This document shows positions 1 through 10,404 of a stretch of 64,000 nt of DNA, piece after piece. The stretch spans positions 3,251,501 to 3,315,500 of the forward strand of contig NC_079239.1 in NCBI RefSeq assembly GCF_027921745.1. The letters run 5' to 3'. This stretch comes from Schizosaccharomyces osmophilus (lineage: Eukaryota; Ascomycota; Schizosaccharomycetes; Schizosaccharomycetales; Schizosaccharomycetaceae). The notes beneath the pieces were generated by a model. That model was not told the DNA's origin. It worked only from the letters and a program-made list of their open reading frames with translations, and did not search any database. A program made the translations under genes and the position numbers. Every line of letters begins with the position of its first letter. Positions within the stretch are counted from its first letter, which is position 1.

Positions 1-2
1 GC

Positions 3-1760
3 GTTTTGCTATGGTTGATTTCATCATCACCAGAGGTTCCAGACGAACAAATTTTGGAAAATATTTCCTCTTTAAGTGAAGAGAACATAAAAGAAAATGA
101 GACTATAAGAAATGCTATCAAAATGGCATTTGAACTTAGTCGAAATAATCGAACTTTTACTGGCTTATACATGTTTGCTGCTGATGAAGATGTGTTTTCA
201 ATTTCGTATTACATTTTTAACCTTTTTGAGGTTGCGAAAGAGATAAGAAATCTTTTAATTAAGCTATTGTTTTTGAAAAAATTTCGCACAAAACGACGGA
301 AGTTCTACTTCCATACATTCAGCATACTCAAGGAAAGGGGAAGAGATCATGATGAACTTCACGTTCTCTCAACTCCTTTTGCCTCTCATGATATCCCAGA
401 TAGCGGAAATTCCGTTGAAGAATTAGTAGCTCGTGGTGAAGAACATAATTGGGAGGATAATAGTAAAAACACGGAAAGTCTGAGTTTTAGTGGAAAAGTC
501 AGGAAGAGATTGCCAAGGTTCCGTAGCCGATTATGGAAAGTGAGCCATTGGCTTATACAGTCGAAAGACGTGAAGTATGGTTTGAAGATGGCTGCTGGAA
601 TTAGTTTGCTGAGTATAGTGGCCTTTCAGAAGTCTACGGCTCATGATTATGGAGAATGGAACGGACAATGGGCCCTGATTTCTACGTTGTTTGTGTTAGA
701 GGTTACTGTTTCTGCTACTTTACGCGTTGGGTTCTTTCGAGCTTTGGGAACTTTATCTGGTGCTGTTTATGCATACGTGGCATGGGAAATTAGTCGTGGT
801 TGGAGTTATGTTATTGCTTCCCTTACGTTTTTGGTATCCTGGCTGTCTTGCTATATCATGTTTCGTACCAGTTATGCTGGCGTTGCTACGGTTTTTAATA
901 TCACATTTCCACCCATTTTGTATGGGGCTTACTTGGGGAATAAGAGTTCTTCTTTTCATTTGGCTGTATTCCGTTTCCTGGATGTGATCGTTGGTATCGG
1001 CATGGCTATTGTCGTAAATATTGTGGTCTTTCCATATCTTGCTCGACGTGTTCTCACCAAAGAAATTGGAAAGGCTTGTCAATTAAATTTACAGTTGTAC
1101 AATACAATGTCAGAATATATGCTGAGCTCGACACATCATGCGAGCACAAGTTTGTGCGATGATATGGAAAACCAAATTGTATTCCATTTGCTAAAGGCAG
1201 GTGATCTTTTATTACTTACCAACATGGAATTCCGACTAAAGGGACCTTTTCCAGGAAAGCTATTCCAGCAACTTATCGACAAGCTAGGTATTATGACCGG
1301 ACGGCTGGTGATATTGAATAAGGTAAGAGCACGCTTTGGGCCTTATCTTTACCAAGAAGTAGTGGAAAATGTTATTCGATATCGAAAAAGCTTGATTGCT
1401 TCGATATCGCTAACATTGTATATTTTATCTCATAGTATAATGGTGAAATCGCCGGTGCCGTATTTCTTACCATCTTCGCGGAACGCTCATTGGAATTTGA
1501 GGCAAGCCATTATGAAAGATATTCAGATTAAAACTGGCTTTAGCAGCGATAATCCAGACGACACATACGTTTCTGACGAATCCAGCCCGACTGCATTGTC
1601 GGCGGCTTTATGGCTCCATGGCAATGAAGGGGTGTTGTACTACTATGCTGAATGCCAAGTGATTGAGGAAATCGTCAATGACTTGGAAGATTTGTTAATG
1701 TTGGTAAAGCGAATTAACGGGGAAGAAAAGAAGCCCAAACTTTGGAACGAAAAATTGTAA
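3..1760 (+). CDS. FUSC/ArAE-like membrane protein, brefeldin A-sensitivity type (5' end missing)
   Basis: The frame is open from the first bases of the window, so the N-terminus lies outside; about 585 codons are present. A hydrophilic stretch (roughly residues 60-185 of the visible part) precedes five or six closely spaced membrane segments at about residues 195-345. These contain the aromatic and glycine-rich pattern YGEWNGQWALIS, typical of the FUSC/DUF2421 fungal family of plasma-membrane or vacuolar anion transporter-like proteins. A soluble C-terminal region of about 230 residues follows. The match is to the family, not to a characterised substrate. By remembered synteny it corresponds to an uncharacterised S. 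pombe SPAC26F1 integral membrane protein. It converges on the aldo-keto reductase gene, and a 23-nt T-run follows its stop. Confidence 0.8.
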   Translation, partial: VLLWLISSSPEVPDEQILENISSLSEENIKENETIRNAIKMAFELSRNNRTFTGLYMFAADEDVFSISYYIFNLFEVAKEIRNLLIKLLFLKKFRTKRRKFYFHTFSILKERGRDHDELHVLSTPFASHDIPDSGNSVEELVARGEEHNWEDNSKNTESLSFSGKVRKRLPRFRSRLWKVSHWLIQSKDVKYGLKMAAGISLLSIVAFQKSTAHDYGEWNGQWALISTLFVLEVTVSATLRVGFFRALGTLSGAVYAYVAWEISRGWSYVIASLTFLVSWLSCYIMFRTSYAGVATVFNITFPPILYGAYLGNKSSSFHLAVFRFLDVIVGIGMAIVVNIVVFPYLARRVLTKEIGKACQLNLQLYNTMSEYMLSSTHHASTSLCDDMENQIVFHLLKAGDLLLLTNMEFRLKGPFPGKLFQQLIDKLGIMTGRLVILNKVRARFGPYLYQEVVENVIRYRKSLIASISLTLYILSHSIMVKSPVPYFLPSSRNAHWNLRQAIMKDIQIKTGFSSDNPDDTYVSDESSPTALSAALWLHGNEGVLYYYAECQVIEEIVNDLEDLLMLVKRINGEEKKPKLWNEKL

Positions 1761-2271
1761 TTGTAGGTATTTTTACTTAGAGCGTTTTTTTTTTTTTTTT
1801 TTTTTTTCTGGCTAGGGTAAAAAACACGGTATTTCACGTTTAGTTTTTGTTGGATATTTAAGTGTACAGTATGGGAATTAATAAACGGGATTCAAAAAAT
1901 AAGAAGAATATATGTTTTGCTAAGTACTTAAAAAAAAGTAAAAGAAACTAAAAACGAAATACACGGGGTAAAGAATCAAGGACCATGCTACATTGCATAT
2001 CTTTTCTAAGCTCGCGATACAACAAAGGAACAGAGATTCATAACTCGAAATGAAGCACTTTAATCCCCATTTTTGTTACGCTCTTCAACGAAGGCATTGG
2101 ATTGCCTATTAGCACCCGGCTTTTGAAGATGTCTTTTTACTTTGCAACAAACTATCCAACACTACATTTCCTTGCAATAGGACGTTCACGAGAAACGAGT
2201 TCTATATAACAAAAGAGAAAGCATCAAAATCATTAATTTTCGACTAATTCATAACATGTCATCTAGTTGAA
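1761..2271. other. Convergent intergenic region
   Basis: This 3'-3' gap holds the T23 run at 1785-1807 and AT-rich sequence. Polyadenylation sites for both flanking genes are expected here. No further gene is seen. Confidence 0.6.
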
Positions 2272-3228
2272 TTAAATATTACCGTCCTGCAAACCAGTGA
2301 AAACCTTGGTTCCAGGGAAACTTTGGTTGAAACGCTTACGGATATCAATAGAGTTAATCTCCTTCATCTCATCAGAGGAGAGAGGGACGAATTGGAAATT
2401 GTTTTTAATGCGGTTCACGTTGACAGACTTGGGAATGACAGAGGTACCACGATGAATGGCCCACGAGACAGCAACGTTGGCACCGCTGGTACCGGTAGCC
2501 TTGGAAGCAGCGACATCCTTAATGTTCTTGTGGTCAATAAGCTTAGGGATCTCGGTTCCATAGATGGCGTTTTGGTTACCAAAAGGAGAGTAAGCAGTAA
2601 CATGGATACCGAGCTTCTTGTGCTTTTCGACAAAGTCAGTTTGAGGCAAGAAAGGGTGAAGTTCCATTTGGTGAATGGAAGGCTTAATACTGGCAACCTT
2701 CAAAACACGATCCAAGTTTTCCTCGTTGAAGTTGGAGATACCGATATGTCTTACCTTACCGGATGCAACCAACTTCTCCATAGCCTTCCAGGTGTCTTCG
2801 ATAGTAACATTTTCGAAAATAATGTTGTCACCATTCTTGGGGAACTTTTCAGTACCAGTCTTGAAAGCAACGGGCCAGTGGATAAGGTAGGCATCAAGGT
2901 AGTCGAGTTTCAACTCCTTCAAGCTATTTTCCAAAGCAACAGGGACGGCTTCAGGGGTGTGGGCGTTGCACCACAACTTGGAAGTGACCCAAATGTCCTT
3001 ACGAGGGACACCACTGTCTTTGATGCCATCACCGACTTCATTTTCGTTGCCGTAGATGTGAGCAGCATCGATGTGACGGTAGCCGTATTGCAAAGCAGTT
3101 TTGACGGCTTCTCTGGTTTGGTTGGGCTCCGACTGCCATGTACCCAAACCGAGAGCGGGAATCTTGTCACCGTTTTGGAGAGTAAAGGTGGCCTCCTTGG
3201 CGTTCTTGGTGTATTCTTCGACGGACAT
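2272..3228 (-). CDS. NADP-dependent aldo-keto reductase
   Basis: This 318-residue intronless protein is a complete aldo-keto reductase of normal family length. Visible family marks are GDKIPALGLGTW near the N-terminus, the catalytic Asp-Tyr pair in YRHIDAAHIYGNE, the catalytic Lys in VTSKLW, the catalytic His in LIHWP, and the cofactor-binding stretch SVIPKSVN near the C-terminus. It should reduce aldehydes or ketones with NADPH in the cytosol; the natural substrate is not evident. By remembered synteny it is the SPAC26F1.07 orthologue. Codon use looks strongly biased, as in a well-expressed gene. That bias produces a 304-codon antisense shadow frame, which I do not regard as a gene. Confidence 0.93.
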   Translation of the reverse strand: MSVEEYTKNAKEATFTLQNGDKIPALGLGTWQSEPNQTREAVKTALQYGYRHIDAAHIYGNENEVGDGIKDSGVPRKDIWVTSKLWCNAHTPEAVPVALENSLKELKLDYLDAYLIHWPVAFKTGTEKFPKNGDNIIFENVTIEDTWKAMEKLVASGKVRHIGISNFNEENLDRVLKVASIKPSIHQMELHPFLPQTDFVEKHKKLGIHVTAYSPFGNQNAIYGTEIPKLIDHKNIKDVAASKATGTSGANVAVSWAIHRGTSVIPKSVNVNRIKNNFQFVPLSSDEMKEINSIDIRKRFNQSFPGTKVFTGLQDGNI

Positions 3229-4039
3229 TTTCTATAAAGCAAATAAGTCAAACAAAGGTTCAAAATTCTATGACTCTCTTTGATTTCGTATTTTGCTGTG
3301 GTTCAGAGAGTGCCGGTACAGTCTAATATATATGTTTTTTGGGATCGCAATCCAACGCAATTATGACGCCATATCATGTTGGTATGGAGAGACAACCGAA
3401 ACTGAAGGAATTGAAAGGAACTTTTGCAATCATGAGACTGAAAACGAAGGAACGGTACTGAACGTTTCTGGAAAGAGGAATGCTTCGCCTTTGGCTTGCA
3501 AAACAGCTCAGCTAAGCTACTTTCCTTTGTTTCTATTGGTGTCGATGCCGCTTTTTTTTTTTTTTTTTTTTTTTTTTTTTCATTTCTTCTCTCGTTTTTC
3601 TCGGGATTCCCAGCTCTAGTTTCCTTCTCCTTGGGGGTGAGCGACAGAGAATCACTTTTGTTTGAAAAATAGATTGAGAGGGAATAAGAGCGCAACATTG
3701 CTATGGCAGGTCGGAAACTTTTTTCTCTTATTTTATTTATTTCAACAGCAGCGACGACCAACGTTTGACATACCTCGCTTAGAAAACTTTTACTTTTTTG
3801 CTGATTCGCTTCCTATCACCTTAAAAAAAACTTCCTTATAACGAAGGAGTTTTCCATGACCGTAACATCACAACATCATAAGGTAACATTGTAACTTTTC
3901 TCATCGACATACTCTACTTTCTTACATAAATATTTCGAACACTAGTAAAAGTAGAATCTATAGGAAACACAAAACATCATAGGTAATCATTCACAATTAT
4001 TACATTTAATTACTATCAACAAACAAAACGTGACGGCAT
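3229..4039. other. Intergenic region between reductase promoter and gpm1 3' end
   Basis: This region contains the reductase promoter and a T29 homopolymer at 3552-3580. Short frames spanning the T-run are low complexity. No additional gene is supported. Confidence 0.6.
3325..3332 (-). promoter_or_regulatory. TATA-like element upstream of the aldo-keto reductase
   Basis: The minus strand reads TATATATT about 97 bp upstream of the reductase ATG, a typical spacing for fission yeast. Confidence 0.4.
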
Positions 4040-4675
4040 TTAGTTGTCAATCAATTCCTTAGAGATGTACTTGCCGTTCTTGTCCAAGCGGTAGACAATG
4101 GGGACACCGGTAGCAAGTTCACGCTTGACGATTTCGTCACCGGAAAGACCCTCCAAATCCATAATCAAAGCACGGAGAGAGTTACCGTGGGCGGCAATGA
4201 AAACCTTTTCACCCTTGGTGACATGAGGCAAGACAGTAGACTTGTAGTAAGGCAAGACACGCTCAGCGGTGTTCTTCAAAGATTCACCGTTAGGGGGAGC
4301 GACGTCGTAAGAACGGCGCCAGATGAGAACTTGCTCATCACCCCATTTTTGACGGGCTTCGTCCTTGTTCAAACCTTGGAGGTCACCGTAGAAACGCTCG
4401 TTGAGCTTTTCGTCCTTGATGGTTTCCAAGTTGGATTGACCAACTTCGTTGAGGACAATTTCACAGGTCTTTTGGGCACGTTGGAGAGAAGAAGTGAAAG
4501 CAACGTCGAACTTGAATCCACGGCTCTTCAAGCGTTCACCACCGAGCTTGGCTTCCTTTTGACCAGTTTCGGACAAGGCAGGGTCCTTCCAGCCAGTGAA
4601 CAAGTTCAATTTGTTCCATTCGGATTCACCGTGACGGACGAGGACGAGGACGTTTTCAGCTGCTTCAGAAGACAT
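4040..4675 (-). CDS. gpm1: Phosphoglycerate mutase
   Basis: This 211-residue cofactor-dependent phosphoglycerate mutase interconverts 3- and 2-phosphoglycerate in glycolysis. It has the histidine-phosphatase motif [10 protein letters not shown] (nucleophile His about residue 15), the family stretch [13 protein letters not shown], and the second active-site His in [11 protein letters not shown]. The ATG at 4675 gives exactly the length I recall for S. pombe Gpm1; the frame extends a few codons further only from a TTG. A strong TATA box lies 66 bp upstream, and codon use is highly biased, as expected for an abundant glycolytic enzyme. Confidence 0.97.
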   Translation of the reverse strand: MSSEAAENVLVLVRHGESEWNKLNLFTGWKDPALSETGQKEAKLGGERLKSRGFKFDVAFTSSLQRAQKTCEIVLNEVGQSNLETIKDEKLNERFYGDLQGLNKDEARQKWGDEQVLIWRRSYDVAPPNGESLKNTAERVLPYYKSTVLPHVTKGEKVFIAAHGNSLRALIMDLEGLSGDEIVKRELATGVPIVYRLDKNGKYISKELIDN

Positions 4676-4740
4676 ATTGTTATTTACGACCAAAAAATTG
4701 TATGGTTGTAGCTGGAAATTTATCGCCTGGGGTCAGCGCC

Positions 4741-4748
4741 TTTATATA
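4741..4748 (-). promoter_or_regulatory. TATA box of gpm1
   Basis: The minus strand reads TATATAAA, ending 66 bp before the gpm1 ATG. It is a consensus TATA element fitting a highly expressed gene. Confidence 0.7.
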
Positions 4749-5966
4749 CCAATGCCCATAGAAATCCTCGGAACATTTTTTTTTCGGATTATTTCCTATG
4801 ATGAAAGGGAAGGGCGGGACACTTCGCGATTTCTTCTATTTTACCAACATGGCGTAACCGCCCCGCCGCTAATCTTTCGCAACGGCTCGTTTCCCTCTCG
4901 TGAAAATCAGCGCATCCCCGAAGGAGTTGATCAGATAAAAAAGTTGGAGCATCTAAAAGGCACAACAAACAACAAAGTTTCTTTTCTAGTTTTATTTTCT
5001 TCGAGAAGGTGGAACGGATTTTTCTCTTCTATTTCCCATCTTGCAAGTGCTTTCATCAAGAAAACCCGATTTTCCAAACGTTGTGACCGGAAATTCCTAA
5101 ACGAGCCGACTCGGCTTTGTTTACCTTGTCGATCCTTTTCTTCCGGATCTACGCTGGTTCGCTTTTTTTGATCTCCATCTCCGAGTAGCGTGATTTGCAA
5201 CCCTTGACTCCTTTCCGACATCTTCCATTCGTCGAGGCTCCGCGACTTCCGTCACTTCCAGGTGACATGGGACCAGACGTGGCTTGTTATTGGTTCTAGA
5301 TTTTGCACCACCGAAAAAATGTAAACAAACCGTCGTTCTAGTAAATACACAAGCATTTACAAAGAAGAATTTAAAAGTGAAAAATTCAAATAACAATGTA
5401 CTGTTTGTCCTAAACATCTGGATTCCTTGTTGTTATACTATTTTCCTGTGGAATGCGTTATCCTCTTTAACGAAACATAAACATTTTGCGCTACGCCTTG
5501 TAACGTATTGAACCCATACATCCCACTAGTCCTTTCCCCTACTAAAAGTTCCATCCCACTCGTTACTAAGTGGGATGGAGACAAATAGCCACATGGCAAA
5601 CAAGTGGGGGTTGGGATATCCTGGGAAACCATATTGGAAGCACTTATATAATTATATCACACAAACGAAAAGCTAAAAGAATAAAACTGGATTCGTCATA
5701 TAGGCATTGTTTCTACACACTTATCCAGAGTGTTTTATTTTCCTACTGTACATTCTTGTTGTCTTGTCAGACACAATTTGTTTTTTTATTTTTTTATTTT
5801 TTCTCGTTTATCAGCTTGCTGTTGTTGAACCTTGGATTGGTCAGCATTTTTCAATCATTGAAAGAGGTCTTACATAAGCACACGGTTCCAAAGAATTTTC
5901 GGTAGTGACAGTTTATTTTTCTTGTATCGTTTATAATCTCGGTTTCCCTTCTCGTATCCTTTTAGA
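4749..5966. other. Divergent gpm1-etr1 intergenic region
   Basis: This 1.2-kb divergent region holds the gpm1 and etr1 promoters. The plus-strand frame at 4677-5171 overlaps the gpm1 promoter and shows no recognisable family or biased codon use. A perfect 11-bp inverted repeat with an 8-nt loop lies at 5550-5579. An S. pombe orphan (mug106) sits in the equivalent gap by memory, but nothing here can be matched to it. Confidence 0.5.
5550..5579. repeat. 11-bp inverted repeat, 8-nt loop
   Basis: TCCATCCCACT is followed after 8 nt by its exact complement AGTGGGATGGA. A partial third copy (catcccact) lies just upstream near 5519. It sits about 390 bp before etr1; function is unknown. Confidence 0.6.
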
Positions 5967-7091
5967 ATGCTAGCAGCCAAAGCATTTCGTCAATTTTCCA
6001 ACATGACAAGCAACCCAACCCAAACCTTGGCCAAGGCCATGGTTTTCTCTGAATTCGGGAACCCTCGCGATGTCCTCCGTACTGCTAGTTATCCGCTCCC
6101 CGGATGCTCTGACAATGAAGTCTCTGTTCGCTACTTAGCTTCCCCAATTAATCCATCCGACATCAACCAAATTCAAGGTGTATATCCTTCACGACCTCCT
6201 TTTACCTATGATGTCTCTCCCTCCAAACCCTCCGCCGTTCCCGGCAACGAAGGTCTTCTCGAAATCACCGGCGTCGGTAAAAACTTGGAAAAGCTCTATA
6301 CACCCGGACAATGGGCCGTTATGGCGTCGACAAACTTGGGTACCTGGAGAACCCGTAACAACTTGGCTTCCAATCAGCTAATTGCTTTGGATAAAACTGC
6401 TTTCCCTAGCATCGTCGAAGCCGCTACACTTACCGTCAACCCTTGTACCGCCTATTGCCTCCTAAAGAAAATCGTCCCCATGAACAAGGGCGATTGGTTC
6501 ATCCAGGATGGCGCCAATAGTATGGTAGGTATCGCTGCTATCCAACTTGCAAAGCACTTTGGTTATAACAGCATCAACGTAATCCGCAATCGTCCCGACG
6601 TCGACCAACTTAAACAAAAGCTGTATTCCATGGGCGCTGCTGTCGTAATCACCGACGAGGAACTCATGAACCGTGCTTGGATGAAGGAAAACGTTGGAAA
6701 GTGGACTCAAGGCGGTAAAGTCAAGCTAGGTATCGATTGTGTAAGTGGTCGAGTCGCTACTGAAATGGCAAAGTACATGAACGAGGGAGCTAGCATGGCA
6801 ACCTATGGAGGTATGTCACGTCAGCCGCTTGCTGTTCCTGTTTCCTTGCTGATTTTCAAAAATCTTCAATTTCACGGATTCTGGGTAACCAAGTGGAAAT
6901 CTGAAAATCCTAAGGAATACGAAGCCCTTGTCCTTGAAATCCAAGAGCTCATTAGGGATGGTGTTTTGCGCTCTACAAACACAAAACTCTTTGATCTTCC
7001 CGAATCCGCCGATGGAAAAACTTTCTACGAGACATTTTTGGATGCTATTGATCAACATGGAAAATCTATCATTCAATTTCGTTACGACTAG
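5967..7091 (+). CDS. etr1: Mitochondrial 2-enoyl thioester reductase
   Basis: This 374-residue protein of the medium-chain dehydrogenase/reductase superfamily catalyses the NADPH-dependent final step of mitochondrial fatty-acid synthesis (FAS II), which feeds lipoate production. The N-terminus MLAAKAFRQFSNM is basic and lacks acidic residues, as in a matrix-targeting presequence. Downstream are the ETR/MECR marks PINPSDINQIQG, PAVPGNEG-like PSAVPGNEG, and the cofactor-site stretch WFIQDGANSMVGIAAIQLAK. Family length is normal and there is no intron. The ATG at 5967 is the first in frame. It lies tail to tail with pda1, whose product needs lipoate-dependent partners. Confidence 0.95.
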   Translation: MLAAKAFRQFSNMTSNPTQTLAKAMVFSEFGNPRDVLRTASYPLPGCSDNEVSVRYLASPINPSDINQIQGVYPSRPPFTYDVSPSKPSAVPGNEGLLEITGVGKNLEKLYTPGQWAVMASTNLGTWRTRNNLASNQLIALDKTAFPSIVEAATLTVNPCTAYCLLKKIVPMNKGDWFIQDGANSMVGIAAIQLAKHFGYNSINVIRNRPDVDQLKQKLYSMGAAVVITDEELMNRAWMKENVGKWTQGGKVKLGIDCVSGRVATEMAKYMNEGASMATYGGMSRQPLAVPVSLLIFKNLQFHGFWVTKWKSENPKEYEALVLEIQELIRDGVLRSTNTKLFDLPESADGKTFYETFLDAIDQHGKSIIQFRYD

Positions 7092-7487
7092 GCATTTGTA
7101 TGCATAACTATTTTACCACCCATTTTGCTACGAACAATACAGTGATGAAAGTAATATTTGTCTACCTTATCAGTTCAGTTACTCTATGAATTAATATATC
7201 ATAAAAAGCTAAAATTATCGTACTATCCTAGAAATTATACCTTGTTTTCATATAGCAAGAACGAGGCTATCCATTTGAACAGTAAACCATTGTCAATTCG
7301 GCCAACCTTATCCATAGTCGTTTAACACCATCTGCAAATAGGTCCTCATTTGTTTTCGCAAAGTTTAGACAAAACGTAATAAACCGGATACTGTACAATT
7401 ATCCAAATGTATGGATCGAGAGGCCAGGTTCATTTAATTCACAAATTAAAGTTGCTTCTACAAGATTTTCATAAGCATACGATTTTG
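7092..7487. other. Convergent etr1-pda1 3' region
   Basis: This is an AT-rich 3'-3' gap. A lone box-C-like gTGATGA near 7141 has no matching box D. Nothing else is seen. Confidence 0.6.
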
Positions 7488-8708
7488 CTAGTTCTTCCAC
7501 TCCAAAGTGTTACGGCCACGAGCATTCATATTCTCTGTTCCCTTAACATAGATATCAGAATACAAGTTCTCGTGGGTAGGTTCAGGGAAAGGGCTTTCCT
7601 CAGCAATTTTAACCTCCGCATCAATGAAAGAACGAACCTTCTTTTCAATGTTCTTCAATTCATTGGCATTGGCAACATTCCATTCCATCAATTGACGCTT
7701 AAGGCCTTCAATAGGATCCTTAGCGGCACGCATTTGTTGGACTTCATCGCGGGTACGGTAAGTGGTACCGGGGTCAGACATGGAGTGACCACCATAACGA
7801 TAAGTGACAAACTCCATCAACAAAGGTTGGCTGTTTTGAACAGTGTAGTCCTTGGCGAACTTGCAAGCTTGCTTAACCGCTAAAGCATCCATTCCGTTAA
7901 CACGGAGACCAGGAATGTATTGGCCACGCTTATAATATTCAGTCATGGCAGAAGAGCGCTCAGCACTAGTACCCATACCATACTTGTTGTTTTCGCAAGT
8001 AAATACAACGGGAAGACCCCAGAGCTTAGCCATGTTGAAAGCTTCAAAAGCTTGACCTTGGTTTGCAGCACCATCACCGTAAAGAGCGAATGTGACGTTG
8101 GGCTTGTTCAAGTACTTTTGAGCGAATCCAATACCAGCACCCAAAGGAATTTGAGCACCAACAATACCGTTACCACCGTAAAAGTTGGGAGCAAAAATGT
8201 GCATAGAACCACCCTTGCCCTTGGAAGCACCGCATTGACGGCCCATCAATTCACCAACAATGGCACGAGGTGGTAAGCCACGAGTATAGGCAAAACCGTG
8301 GCATCTGTAAGAAGTAATAATGCTATCTTCACGAGTAATAGCACTCTCCATACCACCAGCTACAGCCTCTTGGCCAACACTAAGATGGCAGAAACCGCGA
8401 ATCTTCTTTGCTTTGTAAAGACCGTCGCAAGCAAGCTCAAGACGACGAATAGTAACCATATTTTCATACAAATCCATTAATTCGTTTCTGGTAACTTCCA
8501 TGTTCATAGCAGGAATGTCAATTTTGTAACCTTCAAAGACACCATCGTGAAGTTGGACAGGGAAAGGCTTGTCTCGATCTTCAGGGACGATCGAGGGATC
8601 AACCTTAGAAGCAGTTGCAGCTGTGGTAACAGTACGTAAACCATGCGAGAGCTGGCTGTTCAAAAGAACTTTAGAGATATTTCCCGCTGCCAAAGGAACG
8701 CGAACCAT
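7488..8708 (-). CDS. pda1: Pyruvate dehydrogenase E1 component, alpha subunit
   Basis: This 406-residue mitochondrial E1-alpha is half of the thiamine-diphosphate enzyme that decarboxylates pyruvate and acetylates E2 lipoyl groups. The first 35 residues are basic and hydroxylated, fitting a matrix presequence. The ThDP-binding motif GDGAANQGQAFEAFNMAK ends near an Asn pair, and the regulatory phosphorylation loop RYGGHSMSDPGTTYR is intact, so control by PDH kinase is likely. Length matches S. pombe Pda1 closely. Codon bias is strong. Confidence 0.97.
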   Translation of the reverse strand: MVRVPLAAGNISKVLLNSQLSHGLRTVTTAATASKVDPSIVPEDRDKPFPVQLHDGVFEGYKIDIPAMNMEVTRNELMDLYENMVTIRRLELACDGLYKAKKIRGFCHLSVGQEAVAGGMESAITREDSIITSYRCHGFAYTRGLPPRAIVGELMGRQCGASKGKGGSMHIFAPNFYGGNGIVGAQIPLGAGIGFAQKYLNKPNVTFALYGDGAANQGQAFEAFNMAKLWGLPVVFTCENNKYGMGTSAERSSAMTEYYKRGQYIPGLRVNGMDALAVKQACKFAKDYTVQNSQPLLMEFVTYRYGGHSMSDPGTTYRTRDEVQQMRAAKDPIEGLKRQLMEWNVANANELKNIEKKVRSFIDAEVKIAEESPFPEPTHENLYSDIYVKGTENMNARGRNTLEWKN

Positions 8709-9558
8709 ATTTCTTATTTTAGATATACCAACAGCAATTTAATAAAATTTTTTGTTATTTTAAAATAAAAGATAGCTATTCGTGTTAAAATATAATTCAA
8801 AAGCTTCTTTTTAAAAAATTGAACCTCCTTTTACTTACTTGGTAGTGGTTGTGCTTTTGGGAAAGGTCAAGTTCAATACTAGCTAAGAAACCGTATTTAC
8901 AGATAAAGGAGTATACTCGATCCAATTTTCTGAGACTCGAATATAAACCTAGAAAAATAATAGATTACTTTTGAATATGTAAATATTTTTTTTATGTTAT
9001 TTTTTAGCTTGATATGACTTAAAAAAAAAAAAAAAAAAATGATACTAGCGAATTCTGCATGGAGTGTCCCAGTGATAAATATGTATATATAAAAGAAGTA
9101 AAATCCGAAGCCTCATATCAAAAGTGTACAGATAAAGAAGCCAAATGCTTCCTTCGTCTTGTTTTCGTTCAGCAGATACAAAATCGTTTTTGGTACTTCT
9201 TCACCATAAAGTAGCTCACGTTGGAAGTCAGAAATACTTTTGGAACTATTTTTCGATAAATTTTTTCTTTCTAATAATATCAACCGTCATCAGGTAGAAT
9301 ATATGACTGACATTAAAGTAGGAATTTAATTTGCCCTTGGAACAACGAAGTCTTTATCAAAGTACTGGATCTGAAAATAAAATTCACTGCTAGACATCAA
9401 TCTGCTTCCTTTAAATTATACTCCAAATCCCAGCTTCAGCCCATTGCACATTCTGCTTTTCTTCTAGCGATCACTGATATTTCACAGGGCACGAACACCA
9501 AACGATCAATAAATATAACTCACAAAAAAAAAGAGATTTCTTTCCCCTCAGAAATGCA
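8709..9558. other. Intergenic region between pda1 promoter and pnn1 3' end
   Basis: This 850-bp gap includes the pda1 promoter and an A19 run near 9021-9039. It also has a consensus TATA element at 9084-9094 on the plus strand, followed by a 50-codon frame at 9145-9297. The frame matches no family I know, so the transcript could be coding or non-coding. Confidence 0.45.
9084..9094 (+). promoter_or_regulatory. Orphan TATA box pointing at a short frame
   Basis: TATATATAAAA lies on the plus strand, 51 bp before an ATG opening a 50-codon frame (9145-9297). No recognised plus-strand gene follows for several kb, so it may drive an unannotated transcript. Confidence 0.4.
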
Positions 9559-10167
9559 CTAGTCCTTTTCTTCTTTAACTTGATCCAAGTATGCTTTCTG
9601 GCTAGGCAATAAATAATAAGGTCTATAATACAAGCGAGGTTCGGTGTTTGTCTTCAAAAATGTAGATTCTTGTTTTTTTAGTGTTTGTTTTAAATCCTTC
9701 TGAAATCCAGTTAGCATTTTGCACATGTTTGACTGTAGCAAAGAAGTCTAGCATACCAAGTCCAATTCTAAATCATCCATAACAATCCTCCTTTCCTCGA
9801 CCATTTCATTTTCCTTTTGTTCTTTCTCTCTACTCTCCTGTAACTCTAACTCCTTTTTTTCTTCTTCTTGACGCTTGGCTACTTTTTCTTCCAGCTCAGC
9901 TCGCCTTGAGCGTGTTTGCGATTGGTTTTCACGTTCTGCTTCCTTCTGAAATTTACCCAGAGTTCCAAGTAAAGCGCCAAACATTCTTTTACCTCTTTTA
10001 TTTTCAAGGGGCTCTTTTCCTTCTAACGAATGCTGTTTTCCAAGATGATCATTATGGTCTGTTGATCCTTCATTCTTCTCTATATCCATGGAGTCATTGC
10101 TTTGATCTGGCTTGTTTTCTCTTGACAAATGTTCTTCTTTCACAATATTTTCCTCCTTTTCATTCAT
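9559..10167 (-). CDS. pnn1: Pinin/SDK/memA-family protein
   Basis: Two exons are proposed: 10167-9757 and 9699-9559 (183 residues). The intron 9756-9700 runs from GTATGC to a branch-like TGCTAACTGG and TTTCAG, in phase 0. Exon 1 holds an acidic N-terminus, then RGKRMFGALLGTLGKFQKE and a long charged coiled coil. Exon 2 supplies FLKTNTEPRLYYRPYYLLP. Together these are the conserved core of the pinin family, linked to splicing and exon-junction complexes in the nucleus. The ATG at 10167 is the first in frame. The frame stays open upstream to a possible acceptor (TTTCCAG, exon edge at 10224), so an extra 5' exon cannot be excluded. Confidence 0.85.
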
Positions 10168-10404
10168 TATTCTAATTTCTTCAGATATGACCAAGGTACC
10201 AAAATTGTGGTCTTCGTGTTCAAGCTGGAAATATGCAATATTATATCAATGGGGTTTGACATTCCACAGTTCGATCATTGAAAACTTTTAAATGATAATT
10301 ATGTAAAATTAATAAATACTTTATATTTATTTATTTATTTGCTATGAAATAAAATCATTGAGTCTTCGTTTTATTGCTATGGGACCGATGTATACATTAA
10401 GTGT

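Noticed and set aside
1785-1807. Homopolymer runs (also 3552-3580, 9021-9039, 21128-21144, 45942-45960) as retroposon tails
   Set aside because: No target-site duplications or element-derived sequence beside them; fission yeast intergenes carry such runs commonly.
2323-3237. 304-codon plus-strand frame
   Set aside because: It is the exact antisense of the highly codon-biased aldo-keto reductase gene, and its composition is explained by that bias.
3303-3761. 152-codon minus-strand frame
   Set aside because: It contains the T29 homopolymer as polylysine and lies in the reductase promoter; low complexity.
4187-4711. 174-codon plus-strand frame
   Set aside because: Antisense shadow of gpm1.
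4677-5171. 164-codon plus-strand frame over the gpm1 promoter
   Set aside because: No family features, no ATG context or codon bias, and it crosses the gpm1 TATA box.
7137-7250. Box-C-like gTGATGA downstream of etr1
   Set aside because: No box D at a suitable distance.
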